DNA of 64,000 nucleotides, taken from CAVSMC01 sp963798655 (GTDB lineage Bacteria > Pseudomonadota > Gammaproteobacteria > Burkholderiales > Casimicrobiaceae). Made by a program: the position numbers and the translations under genes. Below, one piece after another: positions 42,983 to 51,929 of this stretch. The stretch spans positions 434,001 to 498,000 of the forward strand of contig CAWCUH010000012.1 of NCBI GenBank assembly GCA_963798655.1. The letters are read 5' to 3'. The notes under the pieces were generated by a model. That model was given only the letters and a program-made list of their open reading frames with translations, was not told where the DNA came from and did not search any database. Positions within the stretch are counted from its first letter, which is position 1. Each line of letters opens with the position of its first letter.

Positions 42983-45969
42983 CGCAGCCGTGTCGTCTCG
43001 CCGGGGGCGGCATCATCGATCGGTCGCGGACGTTGGTCTTCGACTTCGATGGCGCCCGCTACGACGGCCATCCCGGCGACACGCTCGCCTCGGCGCTGCT
43101 CGCGAACGGCGTCCATTTCGTCGCGCGAAGCTTCAAGTACCACCGGCCGCGGGGCATCCACGGATGTGGTTCCGACGAGCCGAACGCGCTGGTCCAGCTC
43201 GCGCGCGGCGAGCGCACCGAGCCCAACGTGCGCGCGACGATGCAGCCACTCTACGACGGACTCGTCGCGCGGAGCCAGAACCACTGGCCGTCGCTCGCGT
43301 TCGACGTCGGCGCGATCAACGATGCGCTCGCGCCGATGCTGCCGGCCGGCTTCTACTACAAGACGTTCATGTGGCCGCGCTCGCCGCGATGGTGGCTGCG
43401 CTACGAGCATGTCATTCGCAACGCCGCGGGCATGGGACGCGCGGCCGACGCGCCGGACCCCGACCGCTACGAGCATCGGTACGCCCACTGCGACGTGCTC
43501 GTCGTCGGCGCCGGCGCGGCGGGGCTCGCCGCGGCGAAAGCGGCCGCGCACGCCGGCGCGCGGGTCGTCCTCTGTGATGAAAACGCGACGCTCGGCCACA
43601 CGCTTGCAGGCGAAGCGCGCCCGATCGACGGCATCGCGGCGGGCGACTGGGCGGCCGCCGCCGTCGACGAGCTGTCCTCGCACGTCGACGTCGACCTGCT
43701 CGCGCGCACAACGGCATTCGGCTGCTACGACGACAACCTCGTGACGCTCTGCGAGCGCGTCGCCGATGATCGCGCGGAGCCGCCGCCGCACGCACCGCGG
43801 CAGCGCATCTGGAAGGTTCGCGCGAACGCCGTCGTCATCGCAACCGGCGCGCACGAGCGCCCGATCGCCTACGCCGACAACGACCGGCCCGGCACGCTGC
43901 TCGCCGGTGCCGCGCTAGCGTACGTCGGACGCTACGCGGTGCGCCCGGGTTCGCGCGCGGTCGTGTTTACCAACAACGACTCGGCGTACGCGACGGCGCT
44001 CGCGTTGGCGAATGCCGGCGTCGAAGTCGCGGCGATCGTCGATGCGCGCGGCGAGCGCGACTGCACCGGCGAGCTGACCGCACAAGTGCGCGAGCGCGGG
44101 CTGCCCATACGGGCATCGTCGGTCATCGAGCGCGCCCACGGCACGCGCCGCGTGCAGGCGGTCGATATCGTCGCGTCCGGCGGCACACGCAATCGAGTCG
44201 ATTGCGATCTCGTCTGCGTGTCCGGCGGCTGGAATCCGGCCGTGCATCTCTTCTCGCAAGCGCGCGGCACGCTGCGCTACGACGACGCGCTTGCCGCGTT
44301 CGTGCCCGATCGCGCGTCGACCGCCGTGGTTCCGGCCGGCGCCGCGAACGGGCGCTTCGACCTGGCACCGGCCATCGCGGACGGTCATGCCGCCGGCATC
44401 GCGGCCGCCGCGCGTGCGGGCTTTGGCGCATCGCCTTCCGCGGGCATGCCGCACGTCGACGCGACGCGCACGGCGCCGATGCGCGCGCTATGGAGCGTGC
44501 CCGGCGGCGGCAAGCGGTTCGTCGACCTGATGAACGACGTCGACGTCGGCGACATCGAGCTCGCGGCGCGCGAAGGCTACGAATCGATCGAGCATTTGAA
44601 GCGCTACACGACGCTCGGCATGGGCCCCGATCAGGGCAAGGGCGGCAACGTCGTCGGCCTCGCGTTGCTCGCCGAATGCCTGTCGCGGCCGATCGCCGAC
44701 GTCGGCACGACGACGTTCCGCGCGCCGTACACGCCGGTAGCGCTCGGCGCCGTGCCCGGCGAAGCCGCCGGCGCGCACGTCGAGCCGACACGTTACTCGG
44801 CGTTGCACGACTGGCACGCCGAGCACGGCGCGCGCTTCGTCAACGTCGGCTTGTGGAAGCGGCCTCACTCGTATCCGCGCGACGGCGAAAGCGTCGACGA
44901 CGCGGTGAACCGCGAGGCGCGCAACGTGCGCGCGAGCGTCGGCGTGGTCGACGTGTCGACGCTCGGCAAGATCGAGATGCAGGGACGCGACGTCGCGGAG
45001 TTCCTGAATCGCGTCTACGTCAATCGCTTCGACACGCTCGCCGTCGGACGCTGCCGATACGGCGTGATGCTGCGCGACGACGGCATCGTGATGGACGACG
45101 GCACCGTGTCGCGGATCGGGCCATCGCACTGGCTGATGACGACGACGACGGCGAACGCCGTCAAGGTGATGCAGCACCTCGAATCGCTGCTGCAGATCGA
45201 CTGGCCCGAGCTCGATGTGTATCTGACCTCGGTGACCGAGCACTGGACTGCGGTGGCGATTGCCGGTCCGAAGTCGCGCGACGTGCTCGCAGCGATCGTC
45301 GATGTCGACGTGTCGAACGCCGCGCTGCCGTTCCTGGGCTTCGCACAGGCGCGGGTTCGCACGGCGATCGCCGCGATTCCCGCACGGCTGCTGCGCATCA
45401 CGTACTCGGGCGAGCTCGCCTACGAGATCCATGTGCCCGCGACGCATGGCGTCGCGATGTGGCAGGCGGTGCTCGACGCCGGCCGGGCGCACGGCATCAT
45501 GCCGTACGGCACCGAGGCGATGGGCACGTTGCGCATCGAGAAGGGTCACGTCGTCATCGGGCCGGAAGCGGATGGACGCACGACCGCGGACGACCTCGGC
45601 ATGAGCAAGCTCGTCGCGCCGACGAAGTGGTGCATCGGCAAGCCGCTGCTCGCGCGCGAGGCGCTTGTCGCGCCCGGGCGCTGGCAGCTCGTCGGCTTGA
45701 CGGCGCGGGACGGCGCCGTCATGCCGCGCGGCGCGAAGATCGTCGCCGATCCCGATCGCGCGCCACCCAATCCGATGCTCGGCCACGTGACGTCGTGGTG
45801 CTGGAGTCCGCACGTCGAGGCGTGGATCGCGCTCGCGCTCGTCGCGAACGGCCGCGAGCGCCACGGCGAGACGCTGTGGGCGGTGTCGCCGCTCGAGGGC
45901 GCGAAGGTGCGCGTCGAGGTCGGTGCGCCGTGCTTCGTCGACATCGAGGGAGCGCGTCCGCGTGGATGA
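42979..45969 (+). CDS. soxA: Sarcosine oxidase alpha subunit
   Basis: 996-aa large subunit. N-terminal 2Fe-2S-like fold without the cysteines (LVFDFDGARYDGHPGDTLASALLANGV), then an NAD-binding domain (LVVGAGAAGLAAAKAAAHAGARVVL) and a C-terminal GcvT-like folate domain (YGVMLRDDGIVMDDGTVSRIG; ELAYEIHVP; TLRIEKGHVVIGPE) that accepts the one-carbon unit as 5,10-methylene-tetrahydrofolate. ATG 42979 overlaps the soxD stop; an open frame continuing upstream to 42742 is antisense/out-of-frame to soxD and rejected. Length fits the family. Confidence 0.94.
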   Translation: MTQPCRLAGGGIIDRSRTLVFDFDGARYDGHPGDTLASALLANGVHFVARSFKYHRPRGIHGCGSDEPNALVQLARGERTEPNVRATMQPLYDGLVARSQNHWPSLAFDVGAINDALAPMLPAGFYYKTFMWPRSPRWWLRYEHVIRNAAGMGRAADAPDPDRYEHRYAHCDVLVVGAGAAGLAAAKAAAHAGARVVLCDENATLGHTLAGEARPIDGIAAGDWAAAAVDELSSHVDVDLLARTTAFGCYDDNLVTLCERVADDRAEPPPHAPRQRIWKVRANAVVIATGAHERPIAYADNDRPGTLLAGAALAYVGRYAVRPGSRAVVFTNNDSAYATALALANAGVEVAAIVDARGERDCTGELTAQVRERGLPIRASSVIERAHGTRRVQAVDIVASGGTRNRVDCDLVCVSGGWNPAVHLFSQARGTLRYDDALAAFVPDRASTAVVPAGAANGRFDLAPAIADGHAAGIAAAARAGFGASPSAGMPHVDATRTAPMRALWSVPGGGKRFVDLMNDVDVGDIELAAREGYESIEHLKRYTTLGMGPDQGKGGNVVGLALLAECLSRPIADVGTTTFRAPYTPVALGAVPGEAAGAHVEPTRYSALHDWHAEHGARFVNVGLWKRPHSYPRDGESVDDAVNREARNVRASVGVVDVSTLGKIEMQGRDVAEFLNRVYVNRFDTLAVGRCRYGVMLRDDGIVMDDGTVSRIGPSHWLMTTTTANAVKVMQHLESLLQIDWPELDVYLTSVTEHWTAVAIAGPKSRDVLAAIVDVDVSNAALPFLGFAQARVRTAIAAIPARLLRITYSGELAYEIHVPATHGVAMWQAVLDAGRAHGIMPYGTEAMGTLRIEKGHVVIGPEADGRTTADDLGMSKLVAPTKWCIGKPLLAREALVAPGRWQLVGLTARDGAVMPRGAKIVADPDRAPPNPMLGHVTSWCWSPHVEAWIALALVANGRERHGETLWAVSPLEGAKVRVEVGAPCFVDIEGARPRG

Positions 45970-46564
45970 CCTTGATTCACGCGTGGCGTTGCGAACGCCC
46001 GGCCACTTCGGCGCGACGACGCACGGCGTCGCCATCGCGCAGACGACGATCGCGAGCGCATGGAACGTTCAGGGCTCGCCGTCGAATGCGGCGTTCATCG
46101 ACGCGACGCGAAGCGCGCTCGGCGTGTCGCTCCCGCTCGCCGCCAACACGACGACACGCCATGGCAGCGTGACCGCGCTGTGGCTCGGCCCGCGCTCGTG
46201 GCTCGTCGCGACCGGCGACGCAGCGGCGCTCGGCCAACTCGATGCGAAGCGCGACGCGATGGCCGCAGCCGGCGGCGCGCTGTTCGACGTGTCGGCCGGC
46301 CGCGCGGCGTGGACCATCGCAGGTCCGTGCGCGGCCGCCGTGCTGCAGAGCGGCTGTCCGCTCGATCTGCATCCTCGTGCGTTCGTTGCCGGTGCCTGCG
46401 CGCAGTCGCTGTTCGGCCACGTCGGTGCGCTGATCGAAAAGCGCGACGACGCACCGACGTTCGTGCTGATGGTCGCACGCAGCTTCGCGCGTGACATCGA
46501 GCACGCGCTTGCGATCGTCGCCGCGCAGTACGGCTGCGACGTGACCGCGCGCCGTTCCTACTAA
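45962..46564 (+). CDS. soxG: Sarcosine oxidase gamma subunit
   Basis: 200 aa, the least conserved subunit. LWLGPRSWLV, LFDVSAGRAAWTIAGPCAAAVLQSGCPLDL and the late FVLMVARSFARDIEHAL match SoxG in order. The GTG at 45962 overlaps the end of soxA by 8 bases and gives the normal length; an ATG 13 codons earlier is inside soxA. Completes soxBDAG. The glyA and purU genes that often accompany this operon are not present. Confidence 0.88.
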   Translation: MDDLDSRVALRTPGHFGATTHGVAIAQTTIASAWNVQGSPSNAAFIDATRSALGVSLPLAANTTTRHGSVTALWLGPRSWLVATGDAAALGQLDAKRDAMAAAGGALFDVSAGRAAWTIAGPCAAAVLQSGCPLDLHPRAFVAGACAQSLFGHVGALIEKRDDAPTFVLMVARSFARDIEHALAIVAAQYGCDVTARRSY

Positions 46565-46658
46565 GTTCCTGTCTGCGCTCCGCGTGGCAGCCGCGGGTAG
46601 ACTACGCGTCCGCGGGCGAACGACCATCACACGCCCCGGCTCATACGGAGACGTCATC

Positions 46659-47105
46659 ATGCCGACCAACACCGTTCGCCTTCACCGAGTTCTGCGTGCA
46701 CCGCCCGAGCGCGTCTATCGCGCGTTTCTCGACGCCGACGCGATGCCCAAGTGGCTGCCGCCGAACGGCTTCACCGGCAAGGTCCACCATCTGAAGGCCG
46801 AAGTCGGCGGCAGCTACCGGATGTCGTTCACGAACTTCACCTCGGGCCACAGCCACTCCTTCGGCGGCGAGTACCTCGAGCTCGTCCCGAATGAACGCAT
46901 CGTGCATACGGACAAGTTCGACGATCCGGGCCTGCCCGGCGAGATGCGGGTCACGGTGTCGCTGAAGAAGGTGTTCTGCGGGACCGATCTCGACGTCGTA
47001 CAGGAGGGAGTACCGGCCGCCATTCCGGTCGAGGCCTGCTACCTCGGCTGGCAGGAGTCGCTCGTCCTGCTGGCGAAGCTCGTCGAGGCCGAGATTCCGG
47101 GGTAA
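46659..47105 (+). CDS. SRPBCC family protein (AHSA1-like)
   Basis: 148-aa START-like small-molecule-binding fold. VLRAPPERVYRAFLDADAMPKWLPPNGF is the usual opening, with GGSYRMSFTNF in the middle and CYLGWQESLVLLAKLVEAEIP at the end. ATG 46659 has GGAG 8 bases upstream; earlier in-frame codons are not conserved-looking. Same direction as soxBDAG, 94 bases after it, and convergent with the MmgE/PrpD gene. Ligand and role cannot be told from the sequence. Confidence 0.8.
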   Translation: MPTNTVRLHRVLRAPPERVYRAFLDADAMPKWLPPNGFTGKVHHLKAEVGGSYRMSFTNFTSGHSHSFGGEYLELVPNERIVHTDKFDDPGLPGEMRVTVSLKKVFCGTDLDVVQEGVPAAIPVEACYLGWQESLVLLAKLVEAEIPG

Positions 47106-47118
47106 CGCAAATGCGATG

Positions 47119-48477
47119 TCAGTCGAGCACGCGAAGAAGATCGTCCAGCAGGCTGTGAAGCACCGGCGGGTCGTGCGCGATGCGCTCGACGGCCGCTTCG
47201 ATCCTCGCCGCGCGCGCATTGCCGAGCACCGGGTCGGCGAGCGCGTGATACTTGTCGCGCAGCTCGGAATCATCGAGCGGCGTATCGGCATCGCCACGCG
47301 TGCGCGCGGGCGCCGACGCGAGCGTGCGCCCGTCGTCGAGCAGCAATCGGACGCGCGCCCAGCGTTCCTGCGGAAAGCGCGCCGAAAACCCGGCGTCTTC
47401 GCGAACCGTCATCGCGGCGACGAGCCGGCGCACCTGCGCGTCGCCGAGCGCCGGCGGCGTGATCTCGTCGACGCCGACACGACCGAACACGAGCGCGGCC
47501 GCAACCGGGTGCGGCAGGCTGTACTGCGCTTCCTCCGTCGTCGCGGGAAACGCGCAGCCTCTGCCCAGCGCGACCGCTTCGCCGAAGCTGTCGATCTCGA
47601 CATGTGCGATCGACGCCGGATCGATTCGATGATCGCGCCGAAGCGCAAGCGCAGCCTCGACGGCAGGCTGCGCCCAGCGACACACCGGATACGGCTTGAA
47701 GTACTGCTCGCGAATGCGCCAACGCGAGCCGAGATCGTTCCAGTGCACCGCTGCGCGCTCGACCGTGATTGCCGGCGCGCCGGTGAAACCTTCGCGCGCA
47801 AGCCACGCGGCGCTGATGCCGGCATGCGCGCCCCAGCCGGAGCCGTCCTTCACCATCGTCGGCATGTCGCACGCGCGCAGGATCTGCCCGCGCGGCCCGA
47901 GGTACTCGGCGATGCCGAGCGCATGCCGTATGCGATCGCGATCCAGATTCCACGCGCGCGCAGCGACCGCCGCGCATCCGATCGCGTTCCACGCACCGGA
48001 GCAGTGGTAATCGCCGACGCTCGCGTGCAGCGCGATGCCTGCCCGCGTCGCGATCTCGTAGCCCACCACGATCGACGTGATGAATTCGCGCGCGTCGAAC
48101 GGCTGCGAATCGGCGAGCGCGAGCAACGCCGGGACGATCGCGACGCCGGCGTGACCCTTGGTGAGTACGTGACCGTCGTGCGCATCGATCGCGTCGATCG
48201 TCGTCGCGCCGGCGAACGCGGCGCCGGCAAGACCCGCGCACCGGCCGTCGAACACGATTCGCGCCGACCGATCGCCGCCGAGCTGCGCGACCGCGTAGGC
48301 ATGCGCGATCGCCGACGCCTGCGTGCGGCGCCCCGCCGCCGCCACGCCGATGACGTCGAGCAGGCAGCGTTGCGCCTGCGCTACGACGTCGCCCGGCAGC
48401 GCGTCGAACGCGATGCCGGAAACGAACGCGGCGGCGTCCGTGAACGCCGCCGCCGAGCCGCGCCCTTCCTCGGGCAT
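47119..48477 (-). CDS. MmgE/PrpD family protein in the quaternary amine transporter operon
   Basis: 452 aa. Relatives include 2-methylcitrate dehydratase, cis-aconitate decarboxylase and iminodisuccinate epimerase. Family features: CLLDVIGVAAAGRR near residue 38, DAIDAHDGHVLTKGHAG (normally DDTH or DAHD), GYEIATRAGIALH, a GPRGQIL segment, and KPYPVCRWAQPAVEAALAL. Its ATG shares one base with the stop of the binding protein gene (TGATG), so it is the fifth gene of the OpuC-type operon. The activity is unknown; a dehydratase or epimerase acting on a betaine-like compound is one option. Confidence 0.84.
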   Translation of the reverse strand: MPEEGRGSAAAFTDAAAFVSGIAFDALPGDVVAQAQRCLLDVIGVAAAGRRTQASAIAHAYAVAQLGGDRSARIVFDGRCAGLAGAAFAGATTIDAIDAHDGHVLTKGHAGVAIVPALLALADSQPFDAREFITSIVVGYEIATRAGIALHASVGDYHCSGAWNAIGCAAVAARAWNLDRDRIRHALGIAEYLGPRGQILRACDMPTMVKDGSGWGAHAGISAAWLAREGFTGAPAITVERAAVHWNDLGSRWRIREQYFKPYPVCRWAQPAVEAALALRRDHRIDPASIAHVEIDSFGEAVALGRGCAFPATTEEAQYSLPHPVAAALVFGRVGVDEITPPALGDAQVRRLVAAMTVREDAGFSARFPQERWARVRLLLDDGRTLASAPARTRGDADTPLDDSELRDKYHALADPVLGNARAARIEAAVERIAHDPPVLHSLLDDLLRVLD

Positions 48478-49370
48478 CAGATCAGGCCGTTAGCCTTGAG
48501 AAATCCTTCGGCGACGTCCTCGACCGTCTTCTTGTCGACGTCGACGCTCGCGTTGAGCTTTGCCATGTTGTCGTCGTTCAGCTTGGCGGCGAGCGCGTTC
48601 AGCGGATCGGTGATCTTCGCGCCGTACTTGTCGACGATCTCCTTGCGCACGACCGGCGTCATGTTGTATGGGGCCGCGTAGTTCTTGTCGTCCTTCAGCA
48701 CGACGAAGTTGAACGCGGGGATGCGGCCGTCGGTCGCGAACACGACGCCGGTGTCGACCTGGCGGTCCTTCAACGCCGCGTACACGAGCCCCGTATCCAT
48801 GCGCTTCACGTTGTCGCGTTCGAACTCGAAGCCGTACGCTTTCTGCCACCCCGGCAACCCGTCGGGACGCGCGTAGAACTCGGCGTTCGACGCGAACGTG
48901 AGCTTCGCGCCGCCGTTGAGCGCCTTCGCGAGATCGCTCATCGTGACGATGCCGCGCTTCTGCGCCTCGTCGCGATTCATCGCGAAGCCGTACGTGTTGT
49001 TCACCGCCGACATGTTGAGCCAGACGATGCCCTTCTGACCATCCACTTCCTTGATCTTGCGGTAGGCCTCGTCGCTCGACGCGAACTTGTCGGTGATCTT
49101 GTTGAACACGCCGAGTCCCGTGCCTGTGTATTCCCAATAGACATCGATCTGCCCGTTCTCGAGTGCGGAGCGCACCGCGGCGCTGCCCATGCCCGCCTTG
49201 CGCTCGGGCGCGAAGCCCTTGGCCTTCAGCAGCGCGACCGTCATCGCCGTCATGATCTGCTGCTCGGTGAACGCCTTGCCGCCGACGACGATCGTCTGCG
49301 CGACGGCACCTCCGCCCGCGCACGCAACGGCGAGAACGATCGCCGCCAACAGCCTGCCCGCGATTTTCAT
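48477..49370 (-). CDS. Quaternary amine ABC transporter substrate-binding protein (OpuCC/OsmF type)
   Basis: 297-aa periplasmic receptor. Sec signal MKIAGRLLAAIVLAVACAGGGAVA ends near AVA; a Cys in the hydrophobic stretch is not in a clear lipobox. The opening VVGGKAFTEQQIMTAM and NGQIDVYWEYTGTGLG are characteristic of OpuCC/ProX relatives, and aromatic residues such as in VYWEY often form the cage for trimethylammonium groups. ATG 49370 has GAGGAG 7 bases upstream. Betaine, choline or carnitine are the likely ligands. Confidence 0.87.
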   Translation of the reverse strand: MKIAGRLLAAIVLAVACAGGGAVAQTIVVGGKAFTEQQIMTAMTVALLKAKGFAPERKAGMGSAAVRSALENGQIDVYWEYTGTGLGVFNKITDKFASSDEAYRKIKEVDGQKGIVWLNMSAVNNTYGFAMNRDEAQKRGIVTMSDLAKALNGGAKLTFASNAEFYARPDGLPGWQKAYGFEFERDNVKRMDTGLVYAALKDRQVDTGVVFATDGRIPAFNFVVLKDDKNYAAPYNMTPVVRKEIVDKYGAKITDPLNALAAKLNDDNMAKLNASVDVDKKTVEDVAEGFLKANGLI

Positions 49371-49393
49371 CTGTTTGCTCCTCGTGTCGTTTG

Positions 49394-50167
49394 TCATGCA
49401 TTGCGCAACGGATTCACGCCGCGCGGCACCAGCCAATACTGCGCCTGACCGAACAAAAAATCCACGGCGACGGCGAGCAGCGCCGTCGGAATCGCGCCGG
49501 CCAGCATCATCCCCTGCTCCTGCAAATCGATGCCGGTGAAGATCAGCTCGCCCAACCCGCCGCCGCCGATCAGGAATGCGATCGGCGCGGTGCCGACGTT
49601 GACCGCCATCGCCGTGCGCACGCCGGCGAAGATGACGAACAGCGCGTTGGGGAATTCGACACGGCGCAGGATCTCGCCCGAGGACATGCCCATGCCGCGC
49701 GCCGCGTCGACTAGATGCGACGGCACGGCGCGGATGCCGGCGTACGTGTTGCGGATGATCGGCAGCAGCGTCGCGATCCACAGGCCGACGATCGCGGGCA
49801 GCGCGCCGATGCCGAGCAGCGTCATCATCAGCGCAAGCTTGCCGAGCGTCGGTATCGACGTCAGCATGTTCACTGCCTGGATCGCGCCCTCGGCCCAGCG
49901 CTCCATGGACGGCCGCGACAGCCCTACGCCGATCGCGACGCCGAGCACGATCGCGAGCGAGCCGGACACCGCGACGAGCATCAGGTGCTGGCGCGACAGG
50001 TACACGATGTCCTTGCGGTAGCGCAGGATGTCGGCGCCGAGGCCGCTCGCGTAGAGCGCCCACGCGATGGCGGCGACGATCGCCGCGAGCACAACGTAGG
50101 GCGCCAGCGATCGCGATGGTGTTGCGCTCGCCGTCATCGCGCGCAACGTCGCTACGCGCGGCGTCAT
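49394..50167 (-). CDS. Quaternary amine ABC transporter permease (OpuCB/OpuCD type, second)
   Basis: 257-aa channel subunit. HLMLVAVSGSLAIVLGVAIGVGLSR and the EAA loop LVDAARGMGMSSGEILRRVEFPNAL are typical of the family; GTAPIAFLIGGGGLGELIFTGI is another landmark. ATG 50167 overlaps the ATPase stop by 4 bases. An insert ahead of the core adds one extra N-terminal helix. Confidence 0.88.
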   Translation of the reverse strand: MTPRVATLRAMTASATPSRSLAPYVVLAAIVAAIAWALYASGLGADILRYRKDIVYLSRQHLMLVAVSGSLAIVLGVAIGVGLSRPSMERWAEGAIQAVNMLTSIPTLGKLALMMTLLGIGALPAIVGLWIATLLPIIRNTYAGIRAVPSHLVDAARGMGMSSGEILRRVEFPNALFVIFAGVRTAMAVNVGTAPIAFLIGGGGLGELIFTGIDLQEQGMMLAGAIPTALLAVAVDFLFGQAQYWLVPRGVNPLRNA

Positions 50168-51129
50168 TGCGGAAGCTCCGCGCGCAGGCGCGCCGACACC
50201 GCGTCGCGCGTCACGCGACCGACGACATGCCCGCTCGCATCGACGCACGCGACGCTGTCGACGCCGCGCTCGAGGAAGATCGTCGCGGCACGCCGAAGAT
50301 CGTCGTCCGGCGAGACCGAGACATCGTCCGCGGCGTAGTCGCCGTCGCCGCTCGTCATCACGTCGCGCACGCGGATCAGCCGCAAGCGCTTCAGCGTGCG
50401 ATCGCGGCCGACGAAGCCCGCGACGAACTCGTCGGCGGGACGCGCCAGCATTTCGTCCGGCGCCGCGAACTGCTCGAGCTTGCCGGCGCGGAAGATGGCG
50501 ATGCGGTCGGCCATCTTCACCGCCTCGTCGATGTCGTGGCTCACGAACAGGATCGTCTTGCGCAGCGTGCGCTGCATGCGCAGGAACTCGTCCTGGATCG
50601 TTTCGCGATTCACCGGATCGAGCGCGGCGAACGGCTCGTCCATCAGCAGCACCGGCGGATCGGCGGCGAGCGCGCGCGCGACGCCGACGCGCTGGGCCTG
50701 TCCGCCGGACAGCTCGTTCGGATAGCGGTCGAGGAAATGCGACGGCTCGAGCGCGAGCATCGCGAGGAGCTCCTCGGCACGCTTGCGCCGCTTCGCCGCG
50801 CTCCAGCCGATCAGGCGCGGCACGACGCCGATGTTGTCGGCGACCGTCATGTTCGGAAAGAGACCGATCTGTTGGATGACGTAGCCGATCGTTCGCCGCA
50901 GCTCGACCGGATCGACCGCGTCGGTGTCGCGCCCGTCGATGAAGATCTTGCCCGACGTCGGCGCGACCAGCCGGTTGATCATTCGCAGCGTCGTCGTCTT
51001 GCCGCAGCCCGACGGCCCGAGCAGCACGCACGTCTGCCCTTCGGCGACCTCGAAGCTCACGTGGTCAACCGCGCTCACCGGCCCTTGCGCCGAGCGGTAC
51101 ACGCGCGTGAGCGCGTCGAGGCGGATCAT
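50164..51129 (-). CDS. Quaternary amine ABC transporter ATP-binding protein with CBS region (OpuCA-like)
   Basis: 321 aa. Walker A GPSGCGKTT, Q-loop VIQQIGLFPNMTV, signature LSGGQAQRVGVARAL, Walker B VLLMDEPFAALDPV, H-loop FVSHDIDEAV. A CBS-type segment follows from about residue 250 (VRDVMTSGDGDY; FLERGVDSVACVDASGHVVGRVTRDA). CBS domains in OpuA/OpuC sense ionic strength or nucleotides, so osmotic control is possible. ATG 51129 overlaps the first permease stop by 4 bases; a longer in-frame ORF through the permease is rejected. Confidence 0.9.
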   Translation of the reverse strand: MIRLDALTRVYRSAQGPVSAVDHVSFEVAEGQTCVLLGPSGCGKTTTLRMINRLVAPTSGKIFIDGRDTDAVDPVELRRTIGYVIQQIGLFPNMTVADNIGVVPRLIGWSAAKRRKRAEELLAMLALEPSHFLDRYPNELSGGQAQRVGVARALAADPPVLLMDEPFAALDPVNRETIQDEFLRMQRTLRKTILFVSHDIDEAVKMADRIAIFRAGKLEQFAAPDEMLARPADEFVAGFVGRDRTLKRLRLIRVRDVMTSGDGDYAADDVSVSPDDDLRRAATIFLERGVDSVACVDASGHVVGRVTRDAVSARLRAELPQ

Positions 51130-51794
51130 CGCAGCTCGCCCGCGCGCCGCGCGAGGCCCTTCGGCGTCAGCCGCCGCTGCAGCCACAGCAGCGAATAGTC
51201 GGCGGCAATCGCGAGCAAGCCGAGCGCGAGCGCACCGGTGATCAATTGCCGGACGTCGGTCTGCGTGATGCCGCGGCTGATGAACGTGCCGAGACCGCCG
51301 GCACCGATGTACGCGGCGATTGCGGTAACGCCGATGTTGATGACGACCGCGATGCGAACGCCGGCGAGAATGACTGGCATCGCGATCGGGATTTCGACGC
51401 GTGCGAGTCTCTGCGCGGTCGACATGCCCATGCCGATGGCAGCGGAGCGCAGCGCGGGATCGACGTTGCGAATCGCCGTGTACGTGTTGCGGATGATCGG
51501 CAGCTGCGCATACAGCATCGCGGCGATCACCGCCGGCAGCCACCCGATGCCGTGGCCGATCTTCGACAGCACCGGTATCAGCACGCCGAACAGCGCGATC
51601 GACGGGATCGTCATCACGATCGAGCCGAGATAGAGCACCGTGTCGGCGACGCGCTGGCTCTGCGTGATCGCGATGCCCGCCGGCACGCCGGTCGCGATCG
51701 CGAACCCGACGGCGACACCGACGATCGAGATGTGCTCGACGGTCCGCTCGCCGATCGCCGGCAGGTTGTGCAGGATGAAAAGCAGCGTCTCCAA
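51126..51794 (-). CDS. Quaternary amine ABC transporter permease (OpuCB type, first)
   Basis: About 222 aa. EAA loop LRSAAIGMGMSTAQRLARVEIPIAMPVILAG; INIGVTAIAAYIGAGGLGTFISRGI is a strong family signature. I favour TTG 51794 (LETLLFILHNLP), which follows GGGGAA by 4 bases, gives the usual length and leaves room for a divergent promoter before bmt; the open frame continues to 51887 but those 31 residues look noncoding. First gene of the five-gene operon ending with the MmgE/PrpD protein. Confidence 0.8.
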   Translation of the reverse strand: METLLFILHNLPAIGERTVEHISIVGVAVGFAIATGVPAGIAITQSQRVADTVLYLGSIVMTIPSIALFGVLIPVLSKIGHGIGWLPAVIAAMLYAQLPIIRNTYTAIRNVDPALRSAAIGMGMSTAQRLARVEIPIAMPVILAGVRIAVVINIGVTAIAAYIGAGGLGTFISRGITQTDVRQLITGALALGLLAIAADYSLLWLQRRLTPKGLARRAGELR

Positions 51795-51929
51795 CGCGTT
51801 CCCCGATCGGTCCCGCGGCGCCGCGGCGCCGAACGCGAACGATACGACAGCCGAGCCGCGGAGCGCCACCGCCGCCCGTCGAAACATGCGATAGTTCGCG
51901 CTTCACGACGCCGCTGGAGCAACACCGCC

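Noticed and set aside
51795..51887. N-terminal 31 residues of the first OpuC-type permease from an upstream ATG
   Set aside because: Composition looks noncoding, it would leave only 42 bases for two divergent promoters, and a TTG with a ribosome site fits the family length.
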